Shown: positions 1 to 10,672 of the stretch, one piece after another
Layout: every line of letters begins with the position of its first letter
How positions within the stretch are numbered: position 1 is the first letter of the stretch
Source: Elymus sibiricus
Taxonomy: Eukaryota > Streptophyta > Magnoliopsida > Poales > Poaceae
DNA: 64,000 nt
NCBI GenBank assembly: GCA_039707655.1
Contig: CM077676.1
Location: 381,118,114-381,182,113 of the forward strand
Reading direction: 5' to 3'
The notes under the pieces: generated by a model
Databases searched by the model: none
What the model was told of the DNA's origin: nothing
What the model saw: the letters and a program-made list of their open reading frames with translations, nothing else
Program-made: the position numbers and the translations under genes

Positions 1-704
1 ATCTTATGGTGCTCAATCCCAGTGACAGAAGGGGACATGACACGTATTTGTATTGTTGCCATTAAGGATAAAAAGATAGGGTTTAATCATATTGCTTGAG
101 TTTACTTTGTCTACATCATGTCATCTTGCTTAAGGCGTTACTCTGTTTCATACTTAATACCCTAGATGCATGCTGGATAGCGGTCGATGGGTGGAGTAAT
201 AGTAGTAGATGCAGGCAGGAGTCGGTCTACTTGTCTCGGAAGTGATGCCTATATACATGATCATTGCCATGAATCCGTCATAATTATTTGCTTTTCTATC
301 AATTGCCCAACAGTAATTTGTTTACCCACCGTATGCTATGTGTTCGAGAGAGAAGCCTCTAGAGAAAACTATGGCCCCCGGGTCTACTTTATCATATATA
401 AAAAAACATAAAAATTCCTTTGGTTGCAATTTATTTACTTTTATTTTATTTTGTATTTTAGTTTATCTATCTATCGCTATCAGAATTAATCCTTGCAAAT
501 AACCGCTAAGAGGATTGACAACCCTCTTATTTGCGTTGGGTGCAAGTGTTTGCTTTTGTGTGTGCAGGTGCGCTTAATGGAATTTTGTTTGGTTCTCCTA
601 CTGGATTGATAACCTTGGTTCTTAACTGAGGGAAATACTTATTTCTACTATACTACATCATCCTCTCCTCTTCGGGGAAATACCAACGCAGTCTACAAGT
701 AGCA
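1..704 (+). repeat. 5' LTR of element A (3' portion only)
   Basis: This is the right-hand part of the LTR, cut by the window edge. It aligns with 5941-6632 with few differences and ends at the same CAAGTAGCA, immediately before the leader and primer binding site. About 860 bases of this LTR should lie to the left. Confidence 0.85.
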
Positions 705-715
705 GGAAGAATTTC

Positions 716-734
716 TGGCGCCGTTGCTGGGGAG
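716..734 (+). other. primer binding site of element A
   Basis: The stretch TGGCGCCGTTGCTGGGGAG lies 11 bases after the LTR end. It has the TGGCGCCGTTGCCGGGGAG form seen also in D (7348-) and I (33702-), where a tRNA would prime minus-strand synthesis. The rest of the leader (735-947) is AT-rich and non-coding. Confidence 0.7.
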
Positions 735-947
735 ACATCATCAAAATTACCAAGTACCTTTGCACAAACTATCATGCACTTGCATTTATTTTACTTTCCT
801 TTTTATTTACATTTGCCTCTCGTTTTCATCTCCCCCACTTCTAAAACAATTTTACAAAACACAAAAATATTTTATTTGATTGCTTGCTTTTATTGCCTTC
901 ATGTCAAACACACAAGAACAAAAAATAAAACAAAAATTTAAGTTACT

Positions 948-2228
948 ATGGATCACCTTAAAGTTTTCTACTTGGATCATCTTCGATCCATTTGTGCTCG
1001 TGCTGAAACCCCAACTAGCTTAGTTGAGGGAAAATCATTAGATGAACATGCTCATTTTGTGCGTCACCATTTGTCTAAAAAAGGGAGACTCTCATGGAAT
1101 CAAATAAATTGTTTGCTATGCTATGCTTGGTATCTATGTGAAATTCATGATTTTACTTGTTGCTCTGAGAACCCTAAAAAACACCTTCCCTACCTATGTG
1201 AGTTTAATGACAATGAAATCTTATATTCTTATGCCAAGGGTGTTTATAGCTATTATGATATCGAACAAATTGAAGAATTTGTTGCTTTTAAGGGTGCCCA
1301 TGAAGTTGCTTCTTTGATTGAAAAGTATGATATTACTCTCTACAAATCTGAAAATTTTGCCATACTTAAATAATGCGATGAAAACTATGCTTACAATACC
1401 TATGTTAGTGAATTCATTGGGAGAATGTCTGCTGATTTGGAAGAGAATAATGATAAGCATGAGTCTACAGATAATTGTGATTATGTTGATCCGCTTGAAA
1501 TATCCCTTTTTGATGAATTTGATGCTTGCTATGCTTGTGGCCAGCATGCCAATATTAATTATGCCTATGGAGATGAACTTGCTATAGTTACTTATGTTAA
1601 AAATGAAATCATTGCTATTGCACCCACACTTGATAGCTCCTTGAATGAAAAGCATGGTTGCAATAATGTTATTATAAATTCTATTAGTGTCAATTGTGCT
1701 AATGATACGCAAAGCTACAAACTTGGGGACGATAATTTTGTAATGTCCACTACTTATTGCAATGATCATGATTGGGGTGATAATGTTTCTTATGATCTTG
1801 AAAATTTATTTAAGCCCCGTGATGAATATGTTATTGATAATAATATTGAAAGTGGGTTTGGAGTGGTCATGACTTTAGTTGATGTTAATCCCACTATCTT
1901 GGAAGATTATAAAACTTTTATGCATGTGGATCATGAAGATAAATTTTTATATGATAGCTATATTGTTGAATTTGATTATGATCCTACATGTAATTATTAT
2001 GAGAGAGGAAAATATGATTATAGGAATTTTCATGTCACTAAATTACCTCTCTTTGTGTTGAAATTATTAATGCTCCATTCTTCCTGTTTGCATATGCTAG
2101 GTATTTCATGTCTTGATAATTTGTTTGCTTATAAAATGCCTATGCATATGAAGTATGTTAGCCTTAAATATGTTTGTTACATGCTATATGATGCTTTCTT
2201 TGTGCTTCAATTCTTATCTTTTCTGTGA
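948..2228 (+). pseudogene. unknown retroelement ORF of element A, one in-frame stop
   Basis: The ATG at 948 opens a frame that runs to 2228 with a single in-frame TAA at 1371-1373. Without that stop it would be 426 codons. The product is rich in Asp, Asn, Glu, Tyr and Cys, and starts MDHLKVFYLDHLRSICARAE. It ends in a hydrophobic stretch of about 60 residues from roughly residue 365, which could be a membrane segment. I see no CCHC knuckle, no DSGA/DLGA protease motif, no gag fold like that of D, and no pol motifs. It occupies the position where D has gag-protease. I do not recognise the family. The unbroken frame before and after one stop suggests it was under coding constraint until recently. 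Confidence 0.6.
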
Positions 2229-2872
2229 GCATCATTGAAATCTCAAGCCTATCTTAATGTCTATAAAGAAAGAGCTTGTTGGGAGACAACCCAATAAACT
2301 TTTTATTCTGTTCTTGTGTGTTTACACAATTATAGCCTTTGTTAAGATTGTGTTTTTATATTTTAATTAGTGTTTGTGCCAAGTAATGCCTTTGGGATGA
2401 TGTTGATGATAGTATAATTGATGCTGTTTGGAAAACAAAAAGTTTTGTGTCCAGTACTGGAATTTTAATTCTGTACTGGAGCGTCAGAAAAATCTGAAAT
2501 TTTTAAAAAGTATTTTTATATAAATTGTTTACGTTTTCCTAATTTTTCAGAATTTTTAAAGTTAGATAAGTATGGATTTTAAATAGATCTTTACAGACTG
2601 TTCTGTTTTAGACAGATTCTGTTTTTGTTGCATAGTTTGCTTATTTTGATGAATCTATGGATCGTATCAGGGGGTATGAGTCATGGAGAAGTTGGAGTAC
2701 AGTAGAATTATGCCAATATTAAATATGAATCAATTTACAACAGTACCTAAAGTTTAAGATTTGTTTGTTATACTAACGGATCTCACGAGGTTTATGTTGA
2801 GTTTTGTGTGCTGAAGTTTTCAAGTTTTGGGTGAGACTACGATGGATAAAGGAATAACGAGCGGCAAGAGCC

Positions 2873-2943
2873 TAAGCTTGGGGATGTCCAAGGCACTCCA
2901 AGGTAATATTCAACGAAGACTCAGGCGTCTAAGCTTGGGGATG
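2873..2943 (+). other. two internal polypurine-tract copies, element A
   Basis: TAAGCTTGGGGATG occurs at 2873-2886 and again at 2930-2943. It is identical to the core of the polypurine tract beside the 3' LTR (5064-5077). The second copy lies in a perfect 9-bp inverted repeat, GGGGATGCC / GGCATCCCC (2937-2945 and 2952-2960). Element D keeps the first copy (23966-23979) and a variant of the second (24023-). Confidence 0.6.
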
Positions 2944-5063
2944 CCCCGGAAGGCATCCCCTCTTTCGTCTACAATCTATCGGTAACTCACTTGGAGCTAT
3001 ATTTGTATTCATCACATGATATGTGTTTTACTTCGAGCGTCTTTTGATATAGTTTGTTTGCCTTTGTTTGCTTTTTAGTTTGTCACAATCATCTTTGCTG
3101 AACACACCTTTTTGAGAGGGACACACATTATTCGTGATTTGTTAGAATACTCTATGTGCTTCACTTATATCTTTTGAGCTAGGCAGTTGCTCTAGTGCTT
3201 CACTTATATCTTTTAGAGCACGACGGTGGTTATATTTTAAATAAATAGTTGCACTCTCATGCTTAACTTATATATTTTTGAGAGTCTAATGAATAGCAAT
3301 GGTAATATGCACAGGTTATGAATTTGGTCCTGATATGATAGGTATTCAAGAGGGATATAATAAAAACTTTCATGTAGATCACTAAATATGATAAGTTTGA
3401 TTCCTTGCAATAGTTTTGCGATATTAAGATGGTAATATGTGGGAGGTGCTAGTAGATAATTGTGGTTTAGTAAGAATATTGGTGTTAAGGTTTGTGATTC
3501 CCGAAGCATGCACGTATGATCTGTCGTTATGCTAAGAAGTTGGAGCATGATTTATTCTTGATTGTCTACCTTATGAGTGGCGGTCGGGGACGAGCAATGG
3601 ACTTGTCCTACCAATCTATCCCCCTAGGGGCATGCGTAGTAGTACTTTGCTTCGAGGGCTAATAAACTTTCATAATAAGTATGTGAGTTCTTTATGACTA
3701 ATGTGAGTCCATGGATTATACACACTCTCACCTTTCCGCAATTTGCTCGCCTCTTCGGTACCGTGCATTGCCCTTTCTCACATCGAGAGTTAGTGCAAAC
3801 TTCGCCGGTGCATCCAAACCCTGTGATATGATACGCTCTATCACACATAAGCCTCCTTATATCTTCCTCAAAACAACCACCATACCTACCTATCATGGCA
3901 TTTCCATAGCCCTTCCGAGATATATTGCCATGCAACTTCCACCGTTCCGTTTTTATGACACACATCATCATTGTCATATTGCTTTGCATGTTCATATAGC
4001 TGACATAGTATTTGTGGCTCAGTCACCGTTCATCATTTCTATACATGCTACGCTAGCATCATTGCACATCCTGGTACACTGCCAGAGGCATTCATATAGA
4101 GTAATATTGAGTTGTAAGTAAATAAAAGTGTGATGATCATCATTATTAGAGCATTGTCCCAGTGAGGAAAGAATGGTGGAGACTAATGAGTCCTCGAAAA
4201 AGTGGGGATGAGGTCCAAGAGACCGTTCTAAATAAATAAAAAAATAAGAGGCCAAAAAGAGCCCACGGAAAAAAATGAGAGAAAAAGAGAGAAGGTGCAA
4301 TGTTACTATCCTTTTTCCACACTTGTGCTTCAGAGTAGCACCATGTTTTTCATATAGAGAGTCTCCTATTTTGTCACTTTCATATACTAGTGGGAATTTT
4401 TCATTATAGAACTTGGCTTGTATATTCCGATGATGGGCTTCCTCAAATGCCGAGGTCTTCATGAGCAAGCAAGTTGGAGGCACACCCACTTAGTTTTCAT
4501 GTTGAGCTTTCATACACTTATAGCTCTTAGTGCATCCGTTGCATGGCAATCCCTACTCCTTGCATTGACATAAATTGATGGGCATCTCCATAGCCCATTG
4601 ATTAGCCTCGTCGATGTGAGACTATCTTCTTATTTTTCACTTCTCCTTATTAATCTCAACCACCATACTCTATTCCACCCATAGTGCTATATCCATGGCT
4701 TACGCTCATGTATTGCGTGGGGGTTGAAAAAGCGGAAGCGCATTAAAAAGTATGAACCAATTGCTCAGCTTGTCATCGGGGTAGTGCATGATAAATATTT
4801 TGTGTTAAGAAGATGGAGCATGACAGGATTATATGATTTTGTAAGGATAACGTTCTTTAGCATTTTTATTTTGAAAGACATGATTGTTTATTAGTATGCC
4901 TGAGTATTGATGTCTTTATATCAAAATATAGACTATTGCTTTGAATCATTCGGATCTTATTATTCAACTGTAAGAGAAAGATTACATGATGAAACATGAT
5001 AGGTGGCATTCCACATCAAAAATTCTGTTTTTATCATTTACCTACTCGAGGACGAGCAAGAAA

Positions 5064-5079
5064 TAAGCTTGGGGATGCT
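5064..5079 (+). other. polypurine tract of element A
   Basis: TAAGCTTGGGGATGCT lies directly before the 3' LTR start TGATATGTCTCC, the expected place for plus-strand priming. Confidence 0.75.
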
Positions 5080-6632
5080 TGATATGTCTCCAACGCATCT
5101 ATAATTTTTGATTGTTCCATGCTACTATAGTATCAATCTTGGATGTTTTATATGCAATTATATGCCATTATATATCATTTTTTGGGACCAACCTGTTAAC
5201 CCAGTGCTCAGTGCCAGTTGCTGTTTTCTGCTTGTTTTTGCCTTTTCGGAAAATCATTATCAAAAAGAGTCCAAACGAGAAAAAAAAACTTTGGATTAAT
5301 TTTTTCTGGACCAGAAGAGACCCATGAAGCTTCGGGAGAAGTCCAGAAGAGCCACGAGGAGGCGACAAGCCTGGAGGGCGCGCCCAGGGGGGTAGGCGCA
5401 CCCCCAGGCTTGTGGGCCCCTCGTACCCCTCCTGACCTAATTCCAGCGCTATAAATTCCCAAATATTCCCAATATACCAGAGAGACAGAAGAGAAAACCT
5501 TTCTGCCGCCGCAAGCCTCTGTTCTTCCGCGATCCCATCTGGAGGCCTTTTCCGGTACTCTGCCGGAGGGGGAATCGATCACGGAGGGCTTCTTCATCAA
5601 CCTTGCTGCCCTTCCGATGATGTGTGAGTAGTTTACCACAGACCTACGGGTCCATAGCTAGTACCTAGATGGCTTCTTCTCTCTCTTTGATCTTCATTAC
5701 CTTGTTCTCATTGATGTTCTTGGAGTTCTATCCGATGTAATCTTCTTTTGCGGTGTGGTTGTTGGGATCCATTGAATTGTGAGTTTATGATCAGATTATT
5801 CATGAGAAATATTTGAGTCTTCTATGAACTCTTTTATGCATGATTATTATAGCTTTGTATTTCTCTCCGATCTATCAATTTGGTTTGGCCTACTAGATTG
5901 ATTTATCTTGCAATGGGAGAGGTGCTTTGTGATGGGTTCAATCTTGCGGTGCTCAATCCCAGTGACAGAAGGAGACATGACACGTATTTGTATTGGTGCC
6001 ACTAAGGATAAAAAGAAGGGGTTTAATCATATTTCTTGAGTTTACTTTGTGTACATCATGTCATCTTGCTTAAGGCGTTACTCTGTTTCATACTTAATAC
6101 CCTAGACGCATGCTGGATAGCGGTTGATGGGTGGAGTAATAGTAGTAGATGCAGGCAGGAGTCGGTCTACTTGTCTTGGACATGATGCCTATATACATGA
6201 TCATTGCCATGAATCCGTCATAATTATTTGCTTTTCTATCAATTGCCCAACAGTAATTTGTTTTCCCACCGTATGCTATGTGTTCGAGAGAGAAGCCTCT
6301 AGTGAAAACTATGGCCCCCGGGTCTACTTTATCATATATAAAAAACCTAAAAATACCTTGCTGCAATTTATTCACTTTTATTTTATTTAGTATTTTAGTT
6401 TATCTATCTATCATTAATCCTTGCAAATAACCGCTAAGAGCATTGACAACCCTCTTATTTGCGTTGGGTGCAAGTGTTTGCTTTTGTGTGTGCAGGTGCG
6501 CTTAACGGAATTTTGCTTGGTTCTCCTACTGGATTGGTAACCTTGGTTCTTAACTGAGGGAAATACTTATCTCTACTATACTGCATCATCATCTCCTCTT
6601 CGTGGAAATACCAACGCTGTCTACAAGTAGCA
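5080..6632 (+). repeat. 3' LTR of element A
   Basis: This complete LTR of 1553 bases starts TGATATGTC and ends AAGTAGCA. A TATAAAT box at 5450-5456 precedes a GC-rich transcribed part. It is a relative of the LTRs at 26150-27711 (D) and 28664-30225 (K, minus). Confidence 0.85.
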
Positions 6633-6761
6633 GCGGGCGGGCGCCCGCCACTGATGGGGTTATAGCAGTGGCGGGAGGTCGGTGGCGGGCGCCCCTGGCA
6701 GCCTTGCCCGCCACTGCTGGTGTTTTTGCGCCCGCCACTACTAGGCATTCCTGCAGTAGTG
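6633..6761 (-). mobile_element. terminal fragment of CACTA transposon E
   Basis: Read on the minus strand from 6761, the fragment begins CACTACTGCAGGAATGCC, a CACTA terminus. It continues with sub-terminal AGTGGCGGGC repeats in both orientations. The other side is interrupted by element A at 6632. The element lies inside the 5' LTR of D, whose sequence resumes at 6762 with TCA, the expected 3-bp TSD. The rest of E should lie left of the window, beyond A. Confidence 0.7.
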
Positions 6762-7336
6762 TCATCTTGCTTAAGGCGTTACTCCGTTTTCATTAACTTA
6801 ATACCCTAGATGCATGCTGGATAGCGGTCGATGGGTGGAGTAATAGTAGTAGATGCAGGCAGGAGTCGGTCTACTTGTCTCGGACGTGATGCCTATACAT
6901 GATCATTGCCTTGAATATCGTCATAACTATGCGCTTTTCTATTAATTGCCCAACCGTAATTTGTCTACCCACCGTATGCTATGTGTTCGAGAGAGAAACC
7001 TCTAGTGAAAACTATGGCCCCGGGGTCTACTTTAAACATAAAAAGAAAACCTAAATATACTACTGCAATTTTATTTCTTTTATTTTGTTTTGCAATTTAT
7101 CTATCTACCACTACAAGATTTAATCCTTGCAAGTAACGAGTTCAAGGGGATTGACAACCCTCTTCACGTTGGGTGCAAGTATTTGCTTTTGTGTGTGCAG
7201 GTGTTGTTCACGAGGCTTTGTGTGATTCTCCTACTGGTTCAATAACCTTGGTTCTCACTGAGGGAAATACTTATCTCTACTGTACTGCATCTCCTCTCCT
7301 CTTCGGGGAAAATCCCAACGCAGCTCACAAGTAGCA
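6762..7336 (+). repeat. 5' LTR of element D (3' portion)
   Basis: It aligns with the last 575 or so bases of 26150-27711, beginning at TCATCTTGCTTAAGGCG and ending CACAAGTAGCA. Its left part is separated by the CACTA E insertion. The primer binding site TGGCACCGTTGCCGGGGAG follows at 7348, and the leader to 7532 is non-coding. Confidence 0.8.
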
Positions 7337-7532
7337 GGAAGAATTTCTGGCACCGTTGCCGGGGAGACATCATCAAAACCTATCAAGTACGTTCGCACAA
7401 ACTATCATCTACTTGCTCTACTTTTTATTTGCCTTTGCCTCTCGTTTTCATCTCCCCCACTTCTCATAAAAAATACAAAAAACACAAAAATATTTTAATT
7501 TGCTTGTTTGCTCGTTTGCTTGCTTTGTCGCT

Positions 7533-8143
7533 ATGTCTCAAGAAAACACCAAGTGGTGTGGTTTTTCAAATACTAATAATAATGATTTTATTAGTACTTC
7601 AATTGCTCCTCCCACCACCAGTGCGGAGTCATATGATATTAATGCTTCTTTGCTAAATCTTGTTATGAAAGAACAATTTTCTGGAACTCCTAATGAGGAT
7701 GTTGCTTCCCATCTTAATACTTTCGTTGAATTATGTGATATGCAAAAGAAAAAAAATGTGGATAATGATATTATTAAGTTGAAATTATTTCCGTTCTCAG
7801 TAAGAGATCGTGCTAAAACTTGGTTTTCATCTTTGCCTCGCAATAGTATTGATTCGTGGGATAAGTGTAACGATGGTTTTGTTGCCAAGTATTTTCCTCC
7901 TGCTAAGATTATTTCTCTTAGGAATCAAATAATGAATTTTAAGCAACTTGAGCAAGAAAATGTTGCACAAGCATGGGAGGGAATGAAATTAATGATTAGA
8001 AATTGTCCTACTCATGGTTTAAGCTTATGGATGATTATACAAAATTTCTATGTGGGACTAAACTTTGTTTCTAGAAATCTTCTAGACTCTACTTCAGGTG
8101 GTACTTTTATGGAAATTACTTTGGGAGAAGCTACAAAACTCCT
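7533..8143 (+). pseudogene. gag of element D, 5' part (split by element C)
   Basis: The ATG at 7533 begins MSQENTKWCGF. The frame contains a retrotransposon gag domain at about residues 75-170, with the usual pattern of KLKLFPFSV..RAKTWFSSL, a W-D segment, YFPPAKI, and a Q.E.E..AQAWEGMK stretch. It is cut after residue 203 by element C. The frame resumes exactly at 21844 once the duplicated CTCCT is discounted. The original gag was therefore open when C arrived and would have been 553 residues. It would form the structural protein of the virus-like particle. No CCHC knuckle is visible. Confidence 0.8.
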
Positions 8144-8389
8144 TGATGACCAACAAGTATAGGGGATCAATCGTAGTCCTTTCGATAAATAAGAGTGTCG
8201 AACCCAACGAGGAGCAGAAGGAAATGATAAGCGGTTTTCAGCAAGGTATTCTCTGCAAGCATTGAAATTGTCGGTAACAAATAATTTGATAGCAAGGTAA
8301 TTCGTAACGAGTAACAAGTAACAAGCATAATAAAGGTGCAGCAAGGCGGCCCAATCCTTTTTATAGCAAAGAACAAGCCGGATCGGTGA
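8144..8389 (-). repeat. remnant of left LTR of composite C (first family)
   Basis: It matches 12048-12130 plus 16632-16790 of the right LTR (motifs GATCAATCGTAGTCC and GATAAGCGGTTTTCA). Homology stops at about 8385, where LTR sequence of another family begins. Confidence 0.7.
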
Positions 8390-10030
8390 TCTCTACTACG
8401 CAAATTTTATTCTTGTAGACGTTGTTGGGCCTCCAAGTGAAGAGTTTTGTAGGACAGTAGCAAATTTTCCTCAAGTGGATGACCTAAGGTTTATCAATCT
8501 GTGGGAGGCATAGGATGAAGATGGTCTCTCTCAAACAACCCTGCAATCAAATACAAGAAATCTCTTGTGTCCCCAACACACCCAATACAATGGTAAATTG
8601 TATAGGTGCACTAGTTCGCCGAAGAGATGGTGATACAAGTGTAGTATGGATAGTAGATATAGGTTTTTGTAATCTGAAAATAAAAAAAACAGCAAGGTAG
8701 CAAGTGATAAAACGGAGCACAAATGGTATTGCAATGCTTAAAAACAAGGCCTAGGGTTCATACTTTCACTAGTGCAATCTCTCAACAATGCTAACATAAT
8801 TGGATCATATAACAATCCCTCAACGTGCGATAAAGAATCACTCCAAAGTTCCTATTAGCGGAGAACATAAGATGAAATTGTTGTAGGGTCCGAAACCACC
8901 TCAAAGTTATCCTTTCCGATCAATCTATTGAGCCATCCCTATAAGTGTCACAAACGGCCCTAGAGTTCGTACTATAATAACACCATATGATACGCATCAA
9001 CCAACCCTAATGTCACCTAGATACTCCAATGTAACCACAAGTATCCGTGAGTTGATTATTCGATATGCATCAAACAACTTCAGATTCATAATATTCAATC
9101 CACACAAAGAACTTCAAAGAGTACCCCCAAAGTTTCTATCGGAGAAAAGAAAATGAAAACGTGTACCAACCCATATGCCTAGATTACCCCAATGTCACGG
9201 GAATCCGCGAGTTGATTACCAAAACATACATCAAGTGAATCAAAAGAATACCCCATTGTCACCACGGGTATCCACATGCAAGACATACATCAAGTGTTCT
9301 CAAATCTGAAATATTCAATCCGACAATAACGAAACCTCAAAGGGAAAGACTCAATTCATCACAAGAAGATAGAGAGGGAAGAAACACCATATGATCCAAC
9401 TATATTAACAAAGCTTGCGATACATCAAGATCGTGCCAAATCAAGAACATGAGAGAGAGAGAGAGAGAGATCTAACACATAGCTACTAGTACATACCCTC
9501 AGCCCCGAGGGTGAACTACTCCCTCCTCGTCATGGAGACCGCCAGGATGATGAAGATGGCCTCCGGTGATGATTCCCCCTTTGGCAGGGTGCCGGAAAAG
9601 GGCTCCAGATGATATTTCTTCAGTACAGAGCCGTGCAGCGGCGACATTGAAGTTCTAGGTTTATTTCTGGGGGTTTCTCTATTTATAGGATTTTTCAGCG
9701 TTGGAATCACGCAAAACGGAGCTACGAGGGCCCCAAAAGGCAGCACGGCGCGACCCCCCCAGGCCGCGCCGTGGTGCCTTGTGAGCACCTCGTGAGGCTT
9801 CTGGTCCTTCCATGAAGCTCCGGGGCCTCTTTTGGTCCAAAAAAATCATCAAAAAGTTTCATCCAATTCCGAGAACTTTTATTTCTACACAAAAAACAAC
9901 ACCACGGTAGTTCTGCTGAAAACAGCGTCAGTCCGGGTTAGTTCTAATCAAATCATACCAAAACCATATAAAATTGTTATAAACATGGCATGAATACTTC
10001 ATAAATTATAGATACATTGGAGACGTATCA
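8390..10030 (-). repeat. LTR of a second family inside composite C
   Basis: It runs from TGATCTCTACTACGC to GACGTATCA, 1641 bases, with a (GA)10 microsatellite at 9451-9470. On the minus strand it starts TGATACGTCTCCAATG. It does not align with the right LTR of C except at the short terminus. The polypurine tract (minus strand AATTAAGCTTGGGGATGA) follows at 10031-10048. Confidence 0.75.
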
Positions 10031-10672
10031 TCATCCCCAAGCTTAATTCCTGCTCGTCCTCGAGTAGTAAATGATAAAAGAAATAATTTATGAAGTGTGA
10101 ATGCTAGCATAGTGCATAAGTTTCATCAATGATAATTTCAATCACTTTCCCTAGCATCATAACAGCAACTCTTTCTCATAAAACTCATCATGATAAAGTA
10201 GCAATCAATTCACATGTTATGGTTCAAACAATGCATTCTCTTGAAACTTAACAACCTATGTTCTTAGTCACCAAACAATTGCAATTCAACTTATCTTCAA
10301 CAGAGTCTAAGTAAGAGCTCCACATACTCAATTATCATATAGTCCTCTATGATTGCTAATACTCAAAGCATATTTTTAGAACAAATAGCATCCATCAAAC
10401 ACAGAGAAAGATAGGGGCTTGATGTTTCGCCTCCGAACTCATTTATCATAGAGATAATTGTCAACAATAATAAATCATGATCAAATATATTTGAATGGAT
10501 ATATGTGCCTGGATCTATCCCCACCACATGATGCTTGCCAACTAGAGAATAGGTTGGAATAAGAAGTTGACTCAACAAAAATAAATAACATGAAAGTAAA
10601 TAGCATAAAAGTAAATAGAATGTCCCTTCGCAGAGGGAAGCAGGGATTTGCAGAGGTGCCAGAGCTCATAGC
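10031..10672 (-). other. non-coding 3' domain of composite C
   Basis: This AT-rich stretch lies between the gag stop and the LTR. The part near 10610-10680 resembles the 3' domain of element I near 41440-41560 in reverse orientation (GGCACCTCTGCAAATC). I see no gene here. Confidence 0.6.

Larger units (their letters stand above)
2229..5079 (+). other. non-coding 3' domain of element A
   Basis: This 2.85 kb stretch has no convincing gene; small open frames on either strand here are not conserved in D. From about 2271 (GAGCTTGTTGGGAG) it aligns along its length with 23357-26149 of element D. The shared domain therefore seems maintained in two elements with different coding parts. It contains two extra polypurine-like copies (2873-2886, 2930-2943) and ends in the true polypurine tract. 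Confidence 0.7.
1..6632 (+). mobile_element. LTR retrotransposon A, non-autonomous, Gypsy-like; left end cut by window
   Basis: The layout is partial 5' LTR (1-704), primer binding site (716-734), one unusual ORF (948-2228), a long non-coding 3' domain (2229-5079), a polypurine tract (5064-5079) and a complete 3' LTR (5080-6632). The LTR begins TGATATGTCTCC and ends CAAGTAGCA. The first 704 bases match the last part of the 3' LTR at 5941-6632, which shows both belong to one element. No reverse transcriptase, RNase H or integrase is visible. It sits inside the end of CACTA element E, so its TSD should be GCGGG (6633-6637), with the partner copy left of the window. LTRs and 3' domain are closely related to those of element D, but the coding part is different. 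Confidence 0.85.

Noticed and set aside
3237..4489. Minus-strand open frames of 100-156 codons in the 3' domain of A.
   Set aside because: They are not kept as comparable frames in the aligned domain of D and lack recognisable domains.
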